DNA of 28,825 nt, from contig JBBBWG010011890.1 in NCBI GenBank assembly GCA_037176905.1, forward strand, positions 7,260-36,084, written 5' to 3'. Below, in pieces: positions 19,103 to 28,825 of this stretch. Both the position numbers and the translations under genes were made by a program. Each line of letters begins with the position of its first letter. The stretch's first letter is position 1. Source of the DNA: Azolla pinnata. Its lineage: Eukaryota > Streptophyta > Polypodiopsida > Salviniales > Salviniaceae. The notes under the pieces were generated by a model. The model worked only from the letters and a program-made list of their open reading frames with translations. It ran no database searches and was not told where the DNA came from.

Positions 19103-22100
19103 TCATGATGATTCTACTTCTGTTATGGACGAATTATAGTCGCTACGCCAGTAATTGGCATCATTAAAATCTAAATCTCCAGAGTTTGCTCGGGGGTCAG
19201 GTAGATGCTTCACTGGATGGATCGATTCAGCTCCTCCAGTGGCATCTTCTGGAGGCACATTTGATGCTTTCTTAAGTTCAGCATCTTTCGTTGCATCCTT
19301 GATCTCCACATTGTTAGTAATATCTTTGATCTCAACTTCATTAGTTGCCTCTTTGATCTTGATCTCACTTGTTACTTCCTTGATCTCGACCTTAGTAGTT
19401 GTTGCATCATAACCTTCAACCTCATTCTCACGGCATGGAACTGTATTCTGAGAAACCATGCCCGCATCATCACTTTCTTTTAACAACTCTTCATTTTTGT
19501 TAACTTCCTCACACAAGGTCACAAATGATGGGCCCGAGACTGCATCTTTGAAGGGATTATTGTCGCTGAAGACCACCCTTCCAGATGTTCCTTCCAACAT
19601 GGAAGGCTCTTTCCAGCTCGCCCAATCAAGAGGTCTTGATGGAAATGAATCCGTATTCATGTTTTCATCATTAAAATTTGGTAAGTTATCAGAAATACTT
19701 AACTTCTCTATATCCAATGGGACCACAGTTTGGGAGACTTCAGCTTCAGAACTAGCAACAGTTCCCGATCCATCAGCTGATGTTGCTGTATCTGTTACAT
19801 CATCCTCTTCTCCAACAACTACATCATCATCACTACTACTGCTGTTGGGAGAAGACCCATCAGTTGCTTGGTTTTCTTCAAAACGATGTGCCAGAAAAGA
19901 CTGGCTAAACCACTCTGACCCAGAAAAAAAGTTGTCCTTCAACTTTCCCCTGCAAACAAGGTTACTAATAAGCTTCAAAATTATTTTCAAATTACAGTGT
20001 AAACTACTTCACGATATTCCAAGTTTTTTGAATTTTAATGAAACCGGGGACAATTGTACTTCTATGCCTAACTTCTTACTGACCCCAAAATATGTGTATC
20101 GCATAGACAATGTTAAACTGAAATACTAGGAATTTGTGGGCCACTAATAATGAAATCACCATGACATAAATACGTGTGCACATATAGACAACTTCAGATA
20201 ATCTTCTCAGAAAGCAGTTGACTCATGGTCCTTCCCTTTTGCTCCTACCCAATACGTTTAACAATCTGTCTTCAAAGATCTACAGTATGTGATGATGAAA
20301 TAACAGTGCAGTTAATGTTAGTTAAACAGCTGTTAAAAAAAGGCACACACACATGAAAATGTTTAGGTAGTAAACAAGACGCACATGCATGAAAATTCTT
20401 AGGAAACACAAACCTCTCATGCTCTTCACCAAGTCTCAATGAGGACATCACTCCCTCAGCTGATTCATCATCGAAAAATACATCCTGCATGCATTGACAA
20501 TGTAGTAGTACCATAAGATAATTTTTAGGGCATACATACTGCACAATCTTTCACCCAGAAATGCACCAAAAGACATGCTTACCTCTTCATCTCTTTCAGT
20601 TATACCAGCTCCCTGCAAAAATAAATGCATGAGTAAACAACAGACTCACTGAGGGGCCAACACTTTCACATGACTCACTTACCTCATCACCATCTTCATT
20701 GCCAAACATTTCATATCTAAATACTTCATGAGTCAAGTTGGAGGCCATAGTAGATATGTCATAATCTCTCTCTTTAAAATCATCCTCATCACTGTCGCCA
20801 GTCCGATCTCTGACAGTAGTTGGACGACTGTTGCAAGCATGCACCTCATATATTTATGATATGGACAAAATTGCGAAAAGAAACTATTGTTATAGCATAT
20901 GAAATTCCAATGGTTCAAGAAATCTTATGAGAAAGTAATATTCAGACAAGATCACACACCATAAAACATAATTGTCTACTTAACTCTCAATGTTACTGTC
21001 AGTGTCGATCTTTAAATTGGGATTTTGTTACAGAAATAATTCAGGAACCAAATAAAAAACCCAATTGCACTCTGATAAGAGGATCTAAATGGGCTGTAAT
21101 ATGAATGCACATAATGCAATTTTAAGCTCAATGCATCACGTCGCTGACTGGATACTTCAGAAACTCTATGACAAATGCAACTGCAGATTCAGTTTCCCAG
21201 ATGCATATTAAAAGATGAGAACAATCAGTTTGGTTTACCATCATCTCCTGGAATACACACATGGGAAATATATAGCTTAGGACATGTGACTGATACCAGA
21301 ACTTAATCCAAAAAACAGAATAACCGGAGAAGATCAAATATAAATGCACTTGGGAATACCATCGAGCCAGTTGAGAGATGAAACACCATGCATAAAAACT
21401 AAGGTCACAGAAAATGCCTTCACAGTTGAATTCAGCAAACAAATTATTCGTGATCTCTATATATAGACTGACATCATACAGGCAGATTTGAGAATCCCAT
21501 TGGGTTTGCATGTCAGTAAGCTGACGCATGCCAGTAAAGCTTGGTATACGGAAAACCTTTAAAATCAAAATCCAGAACTGTAAAATTCATATGTTATGTA
21601 CAAGGCTTACACCAAATAAATCTTACTGATTTCTTAATGACATGCATAATTTCTTACCCACAAGCCCAGTAAGACACATTTTCAATTGTATTCCGACTTT
21701 GCAAAACATCAGCTTGCCATTCAATCCATTTGGAATTCCCCTGCAATTATTGAAGGAATTAGCACCATTGATGAAACCTATGAAGAACAGACATGTTTCT
21801 GAGCAATTTGCTTGCCAAAATGCTTGATTAATAATCACAAAACAAAATAAACTTTTAGAAACCTCCAAGTGAGCCTTTATGTCTGGGTTATTATTTGCAG
21901 CCTGTATCAATTTATTTGCAAGTCTAGTTATATGTCCCAGATTTCCTATCCTTAGAGGAGCTTTTTCAGATGCTGGTACTGTAGGCTGTAGTAACACATG
22001 AAAATAGTGTGTCAAATCACCATAACGTTAAATACATATTGAACAAAGAAAAAACACAACCAACAGCAAGACAAATCAAGAAAAAGTTTTATTTGCATAC

Positions 22101-25100
22101 CCTGCCTGTGCTTATCACATACGGATTTTGATCAGCTTCCAAGAGCTTCGCAACAAAATCACAATCTAGCAACAGGTGGTCTGTCAGCATCTTGTTATTG
22201 CTTTCAAAACAGGATATAAAAATGTTTTCAGCTTGGTGATGCAGAAGATTATTGAATGGATAGCTGCAAAATACCACAAATTAGCTTGTAAACGAATAAT
22301 ATGAAAAATAAGAAGGGAGTATCCACAAGCTAGATAGACCTACTCAAAAAATAATTTGACAACGAGCTTGATTGCATCCAATCTCATCAATTCATTCCTA
22401 GCTTCTTCATTATTAGTTTGAAGAAGGATAGCCAGAAACTCAACTATCTGTTAGTAATAACAAATAGTGACAATGAGAAGCACTGCACAAATAAATTTTA
22501 ACTTTAACGAATATGGATACCTTTACGAGCATATATTATGCATGTGAAATACCTTTAAGCGATTGGTGCCAAGCGGTGGACGCAATTCTCCATAAGTGGT
22601 AGGCAAGACATTCTCATCCAATGAGACATCTAGCAACCTAAGCAAGTCTCCTATAAAAAGGGCATTCATGCAAGTTGAATAAAGTATATACATTGAGAAA
22701 CACCGTAAAAACAGCAATATATTGCAAATCTTAGACATTCCACTTCAAGTTCTAGCTTTCATTCTAATTGGCATGGAAATATTCTTACCATATTGTACAC
22801 CTAAATTAGACACGAACGAATGAATCCTGACAAAACTGTGAAATTAAAAATACTCACCTAGTCTCTGCAACATGCCATGAATAACCTCCGGATTGATAGT
22901 TACTACTGAATCTAGAATCTGCTGCCCCCTTCCCATTCCAGTAACTACATACTTCTTTGGATCAAGCAAAGAAACACAAACTGACAATGAGTGTACTAGA
23001 GTGGACCGAGAATCAGTAGCTTCCAAAGCCTGATGAAATAGTCTTTGAATAAAGCTGTGAACCATAAAAGAAATTAAAAATGAGTACGACATGCCATGAA
23101 AAGCTGAGTGTGGAATAAAAAACTCAAAGCATGAATAAACCTTGGCCTTGAGAGCTTTGCAGCCAGTTCTGATTGAGATAAGCGAGAGACTGCAGAAAGA
23201 GCATCAGCAGCATTGGCATGCGCTTCTGATGAGTTCTGATAAAATAAATAAGCTTATAGTCATATAGGACAATTGCTAATACTTAACATTAAATTGCCTG
23301 TAATCTTTGATGTAAAACCAGAGTATTTGAACTCACATGAGGACCAAGTTTATCTATAAGCATCTCAAGCAAATCTGTCTCTGCTAGCCAATGAAGAGAA
23401 TCGTCATGTAAAGCATGAATTGTCTCATCTGCTCCCATTAATCTTATAAGAACCTGGTAGGATGATAACCAACTTTTAGTAAAACAAAGTTCCTGTCATG
23501 GAAAATAAGCCTGGCTGCCAATAGTTAATTTATTTCGCAAACATCATAGTGAAAAGCTTGACCTCCATAATGGATGTAATGGAAATCAATTCAACCAGTT
23601 GCTTGACAATTTCTTGGTGCGCCTGTGACAAAAACAAATTTAGTAGTTAGACAAAATTAGAAAGACTTAAACATTTTATGTTGAAAAACAACTTCAGCAA
23701 CAACACATAATGAATGTGGGACGGTAGGCATGATTAACTAATAGAAAAGCATATGTTTGCATAATTTTCATTTTTAAACAAATCTGTAACACAGTATTCT
23801 TCACACATAAGATGCAATAAAGCATATGCACATCAACAATGTGTGAGGGTGAAGAAGAATGACAGCCAACAAGGAGGGCTCCATGCAATGAATATTGACT
23901 ATGACATCAGTTGTAATATCTTCTAAACAGAAGATTATCAAAAAGTAAGAGAGCGTCTCTTGGAAATATGCATAAAAAACCTTAAATCACTTTTTTATAT
24001 AAACATTTGTACCTGCAAATAGAGCATCACTGCTACTGGCTTTCGCATAAGAAGGCAGATCACTACCTGCAATAGATTCATGATAACATTCCAACACTCA
24101 TTATCATCACAACGAGGATAAAACCATGACTTTGCTAGAATAGTGTGTACCTTGCTGAAATACCCCGCTAATAAAGTACCATGTGGCCGATCTGGATTCA
24201 CAAATGAAAACAGCAAGCACATCAACTGCAAAAAAAAGCCAGGCTATACTTAGTGACAAATATTTTTCTCAGCTCAACCATCTTTTTTTGCCTACCTAGT
24301 AGTCAATCTAATGCAGAGGACCAGTGATATATAATAGAAACATTATGTGTCAGCCGTTTTAATTATTAAAGTTAGAAACATTACATCCAGAGGACAAGAG
24401 GACAAAGCAGCAATTTAAACATTACATACAGAGTACAAGAGGACAAAGTAGAGGATGAGATATATATAGTACATTACATTTCAGCTAGATTATAGTTGAA
24501 TTTCAAATATGTGTTTTATAAGATATATTGCAGAGAACCAACAGTCAAAAAGTCATTGAGAGATGAAATTGCCAGTAAGATATTAAATGTTTTAACACTC
24601 AAAGCACGATTACTTGAAATCGGCACTGGAACACAGATCTCTGGAGACAAACAAATCCACAGAATAAATTGTATCCAACTTCCACAAAAACATCAAATTA
24701 GTCTCTGCTTACTTTTGGATGCGCATTCCTTATTTTACCACATTATTCTTTTCTAGCTCCTAGAAAATACAAATACCAACGAGCTGGGCATCAAGAAGTT
24801 TCATCCTATGCTTCCATGTAGAATTCTTTAAGCAATCTAGATGATAATATTGATGAATACAACTGCACAGCCATTACAAAAATCATCCAAAAGAACATTA
24901 TAACTATAAACAATATTATCAGCGTTTGGAAAACTGTGAGTTGGAATGAAAATCCGAAAACAGAACGGTGGCATAATGCTCGGTGCAGAGATATTCAAAG
25001 GCTCATGCTCATTATTACATAAAATAAAGGTTCAAGAACTTATTAATATACATGAATAAAAAGTCTAAAAGTTACAAGTTTCATGCATGTTCAAGAATCC

Positions 25101-28100
25101 AGCGCTGTAGGGAATTACCTCTTCATCATCAACCAATGTTTTCAAAATGATCTCAATTTCACAAGTGAAGATCTCACAAGAAATGAAAGGAAACCTGCAA
25201 ATATCATCATTTCTTCCCATTTTAAGAAATCCACGCTACCCTAGCTTCAATCAAAAACATGTAGCCACACTTGTTACTCACTTGAACACCCTCTTATTGT
25301 CGGCTCCCTCGGGTGGTTCTTCAACGACATACTTAACAAGCTGCTGAATCTGTGACTTCCCTCTAAGACTACAAATGTGGAAAGGCAGAGCATAAGTGTC
25401 TTCTCAGAACAAAGACTCCTAAACACTAATACTCTAAATAAATTCTTACAAATTGATCAGTCGGTTATTCAGTGATTTACACTCTTGGATAAGTTCATCT
25501 TCATCCAAAAGCTCTTCCAATGTGAAATCGTCCCTATCAAGAAGTGTCTCGACCTGCCATTGTGGAGAAATCATACACTCTATTTCTATTTAGGCAAGAT
25601 GAAAATAAAATAAACTGCCAAAAATATGAAATCTAAGACTGTTACTATCATCCTTCTTTTACCTATCAATATGTTTATGCATATGTCATATACATTTTTT
25701 ACTCACTGCATAACCATGTACGCATGTACGGCCAAAATGTTACTATTTTTGCAGAGCATACAAGGCACAGGAATCAAACATCTGACATAAGTTACTGATG
25801 TTTAGATCTAGCTTAGCAGATCAGCCACCAATCATCATTTAATAATAATCATCCAGTTTCCAATTAGTGAAGATGTGTCTCTGCTAATTAGAATAAACCA
25901 TCCTGACGAGTAGTAGTATCAAAGTCACAAATATTAACGCATTATTCAATTGAATGAAATTTTGTTATGGGTTGGGTAGAAAGAGGGAAAGAGAAAAAGA
26001 AATAAGGATGCATTTTTAAGAGGCCAGACTGGCCTACGAAACCAAACAAGAGATTACAATTTACATCATTATTTAATCATTCAGAACAACAAACAAAAAT
26101 AAGTATAACTTAAATAATGTCATCTAGACTGAAATTCCTGCCTTCAAAGCAGGGAATCATCCTCGAGGGTGGGAGATAATGGCATCTATGTTTCTGTTGA
26201 TGGCAACGGCAGCGGAACTGTGATCAGGGAGACCTGGTTATGAATTGCTATTGCCTGCTCTATTGTGATCCCGTCCTTACCTTGCTCAAGACCTCACTTA
26301 TCTAGCTCTTAATTCACTTTAAGTATTAGATGGAGCAACAGATGTAAAAAAATGTTGAAATATTCCTTTAATTGCTTGTGGAGTCATAGAGCAAAGAATA
26401 GTTCTCATATTTCTTTGTTGATGTGCTAGTGGTTACATCCTTGGTTCTTCAACAACTTGCCCTGTGTCTTTAGAATTTTAGCAAGAACCCCAAGATTGAC
26501 GGTCTTGATATTCCAATGCATAGTTGAACAAAATTTGTCTGAAGAAACAGTGGTATCTCCCTCTTATTTGAATGAAAACATCTCAACAGAAACCATAGTG
26601 TCCTTCCACTTTCACTCCTTGATTGTACAAATGGCTGATTCTAAGAGAGGCACACAGAGATCAATATCTTTATCGTAGTATTCAGATATCAGCAATGATA
26701 TGTGGAAGCAAAATTTACATGTTTTCGCTCAATGTGTGAATGTGAGTAGCGACTCACAATATTCAAGGACTTAACTAATGACCACATAATTGAGAGTGCA
26801 CAATGTGGTTGTAAGCGAAAAAATGAGATCATAAAACTTGGTCATCCTGAGATTCCCAAAGTTTAGGACAAAACTTTTCAGTTCAGGACGTTTTAAATGC
26901 TTGCAATTTAGCTCCAAGTAAGTGGGCTCGAGAAAACATGGCGTGCACTTACAATGACTGATAGGGACAGAGTGGACATAAATCTAATAGAACAGCTTGA
27001 ACGAGAGAAAGACCAGTAATCTCATCATGAGGCTTCAGCGGTCAATTTCACTCCCCCTGGCTATAAGGTGGTTCCACTTCCCTTAGATTTTCCTTAATTA
27101 GAGTTGAATATAGCTTTTGTAAGTCAACTAGCCCGCACCCTCCCCAAATTCTAAAATACATGCAAATCAATTGTCCATGTACACTTCTCTGAGACACTTC
27201 CATAGAACATATGCATGCTTTATTTGTCTGAACTTCTTCAACTATTGAACCAGCTATGTTTATAAAACTGCAAAGTTCTATTCTAGCCCACTCCTGGACT
27301 TATCATTGCTCTATCACTATCCTTAACCCAACAATCATATCATTAAAGATGCAAATAGTTCTTGATCTTCAACCTCCATGCAAAATAGTTAGATCTACCC
27401 AACTTGAAAACTTTAAAGAAGATATAAAAGTTGAAGAATAGGAAGCTTGTCACAATGTGCTGAATTCAAGAGGGATTTCTTAAGGAACCTTGTACTTTCA
27501 GAAATCCAAGATCACTAACCGATAACACCTGAAGAACTCAAATGGTTAAATACAAATGCTAATAAAAGAGATATAGAAAATACTGCCAAGGATAGAAGTA
27601 AGATATGTAGCCATATAAAATAAATGAGCCGTGAAGTAGCTAGGAGGTAGAAAAAGTAGAAAGTAACATTATCATTGAAGAAAGGTCAAAAATGAGCTGA
27701 GACAAAAGAGAGTGCAAGTCTATATGAAACTTGCAGAGCAGAGCAAACCCTCTTCAATGGGCATGCAAACATCAGCACACCTCAATTACACATGAATGCA
27801 TACATACATATAGATATACAAGAAGACCTAATTTCATGCCTCCTATGAAGGAAAAAAATTTGAAAAACATCTCATTGGAAATCTGATGCAAAAGAAGCTC
27901 GTGGATTACTTTTAATCTTCAAAACCCCCAATTCTGAATGCGTTTACTTTTGCAGTAAGATCACGAAGCTGATATAGACAACTGAAAGACTATGACACAA
28001 ACAGATACCTTTCACAATATTGACATCACACAGAGAGATCACGCCTCTTTACATAAGCAATGAATTCTCGATAGAGGTGCACCAAAAGGAGCTTCAAACC

Positions 28101-28413
28101 CTCAGAAGTCTCTATTTGAAGGTATACTAAACCCCGCTAATTGATAAACGCTCTTAATAACCATGTAACTCTTCAAAATGGCCATAAACCTTTCTACAAG
28201 ATCGGTACAGACTAGCCAAAGAACCTAATTACTAAACTCGAGAAGAACTCTTCGGATGACCAAGAAAAATGTCACTATGTGTCCAGAAATTTCTCTTTAA
28301 ATAACCACAGCAAACTCTGTTCGACACTAATTGGAAGAGTACACGCAAATTCCAAAGCAAAAGCGATGACTTACAGGAGAAATAGCGGACAAGCCAGCCA
28401 TGTGCCAGAACAT
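19103..28413 (-). CDS. SAPS-domain (SIT4 phosphatase-associated) PP6-type regulatory subunit, 19 exons
   Basis: Minus-strand exons: 28413-28375, 25553-25450, 25368-25282, 25194-25119, 24225-24151, 24066-24013, 23622-23563, 23453-23337, 23235-23141, 23054-22858, 22650-22553, 22447-22344, 22263-22101, 21985-21863, 21740-21658, 20827-20683, 20612-20583, 20484-20414 and 19949-19103. They sum to 2568 nt (855 aa), with every phase matching. The start MFWHMAGLSAISPVETLL and FTLEELLDEDELIQECKSLN are typical of plant SAPS proteins. Exons 3-15 encode the helical SAPS region (NPDRPHGTLLAGYFSK, LMGADETIHALHDDSLHWLA, GTNRLKIVEFLAILLQTNNE, WIEWQADVLQSRNTIENVSY). The tail is acidic and Ser-rich, with NPFKD and the family-typical FNDANYWR near the C-terminus. 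SAPS proteins bind Sit4/PP6 catalytic subunits and direct them in the cell cycle and signalling. A first exon of only 13 codons is separated by a 2.8 kb intron. The tail carries a 9-residue repeat. The family call is very secure; which phosphatase it binds is inferred. Confidence 0.93.
19264..19405 (-). repeat. 27-bp coding minisatellite in the SAPS C-terminal tail
   Basis: The motif TTGATCTC (or TTGATCTT) recurs at 19299, 19326, 19353 and 19380, exactly 27 bp apart, with a decayed fifth unit at 19272. It encodes five 9-residue units of the type (V/I)EIK(E/D)xTxx, a highly charged Lys/Glu/Asp array between the NPFKD region and the C-terminal NYWR motif. Confidence 0.88.
24376..24457. repeat. 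41-bp tandem duplication in SAPS intron 4
   Basis: AAACATTACATCCAGAGGAC (24376) and AAACATTACATACAGAGTAC (24417) start two diverged 41-bp copies that share ACAAGAGGACAAAG. A third partial ACATTACAT lies near 24473. The repeat lies inside the 893-nt intron 24226-25118. Confidence 0.75.
25554..28374 (-). other. Large first intron of the SAPS gene
   Basis: 2821 nt between a 39-nt first exon (CCT|GTAAGT) and exon 2 (GGCAG|GTCGAG). It is AT-rich, with a more GC-balanced patch at about 26150-26290. Short open frames (for example 26457-26678) show no recognisable domain. I did not find terminal repeats or target-site duplications that would define an inserted element. Confidence 0.6.
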
Positions 28414-28800
28414 CTTGGCGCACTACAATTGACGAGGGAACGAATGGAACTCCACGAATCTGCGAGAACCCCGTAGCTCCAGAGCCGTGGCGGGATCTCC
28501 GAAGTAGGATGCGATAGGACCGTAAGGAACCTTGTGGAAATCTCCGAGGAATCCCTGCCCCGAACCTGCAACGCGGAAGCCCGGGAACGAAAGCTTTTTT
28601 CTTTTTCTTTTTCTTTTCCCTTGGCGAGGACGGGCGGAGGCTGAGGAAAGAGCCAAATTTGGGGAGCTTCCTGAGGGAGGGGGGCGAGGATCTAGGGTTT
28701 TCTGACAGAAAACCAGAGAGCAAAAGAGGAAGAGAAGAAAGCAAAGACAGAAGAAGAAGAAGAGAGTTAGATCCGAGAGATTCCCAAGAGAGGGAAAGGT
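28414..28800 (-). promoter_or_regulatory. SAPS 5' leader with telo-box and pyrimidine tracts
   Basis: The minus-strand sequence upstream of the start codon has no ATG and is CT-rich (CTTCTTCTTCTTCTG, CTTTGCTTTCTTCTCTTCC). It carries AAACCCTAG (28692-28700) and an A/G hexamer tract (about 28592-28617, AAAAAG on the minus strand). A frame of about 170 codons overlapping this leader antisense to intron and leader features is not supported as a gene. Confidence 0.5.
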
Positions 28801-28825
28801 CAGTTCACGGACTTGTTCTATTTAG

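Noticed and set aside
19458..20129. Plus-strand 223-codon Ser/Thr-rich frame
   Set aside because: It is the antisense shadow of SAPS exon 19 and extends into an intron.
25981..27500. Transposable element in SAPS intron 1
   Set aside because: No terminal repeats, target-site duplication or transposase/reverse-transcriptase motifs could be found by eye; a repeat-library search would be needed.
28232..28744. Minus-strand 170-codon frame spanning the SAPS leader
   Set aside because: It is in a different frame from the SAPS start, reads through exon 1 and its donor into intron 1, and has no ATG in the leader. Treated as leader sequence.

Overview
This is nuclear DNA from a flowering plant. It carries spliced genes with GT-AG introns, AT-rich introns and CT-rich leaders, microsatellites, and plant-specific protein families. 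Moderate GC and gene structure are compatible with a non-grass angiosperm, perhaps a monocot, but I cannot fix the species. No bacterial operons, CRISPR array, tRNA, rRNA or complete transposon was seen.

Layout. (1) 1-1062, minus: the 5' end of a late-embryogenesis-abundant (LEA_4-like) gene that runs off the left edge. Its only visible intron is packed with degenerate telomere-like AAACCCTAA units. (2) 1473-2518: a striking GAT/GGT minisatellite with about ten 63-90 bp units and a roughly 309 bp higher-order period, open in several frames. (3) 2520-5857: mostly AT-rich intergenic DNA. It holds an unrecognised, apparently broken plus-strand coding relic (4552-5005) whose last codons and stop are triplicated, then the promoter region of the next gene with a G-box/RY cluster, purine microsatellites and a perfect AAT/ATT palindrome. 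(4) 5858-13901, plus: a 9-exon gene for a PTM-type DDT/PHD chromatin protein (1777 aa in my model). (5) 14413-17207, minus: an 8-coding-exon shugoshin-like gene (357 aa), convergent with the PTM gene and probably overlapping it in the 3' UTR. (6) 19103-28413, minus: a complete 19-exon SAPS-domain (SIT4/PP6 phosphatase-associated) gene (855 aa) with a 2.8 kb first intron. Its leader reaches toward the right edge.

All exon joins were worked out by hand from splice-site consensus and reading phase. In each of the three complete models the exon lengths sum to a multiple of three with no internal stop, which is strong internal support. The genes are not an operon or a known cluster. Shared themes are chromatin and cell-division regulation (PTM-like reader, shugoshin-like cohesin protector, phosphatase subunit) and a telo-box (AAACCCTA) near the 5' end of each complete gene. 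I found no convincing new multi-gene system. The most unusual items are the GAT array, the telo-box-rich LEA intron, the broken relic with its repeated terminus, and in-frame coding minisatellites in two of the genes.
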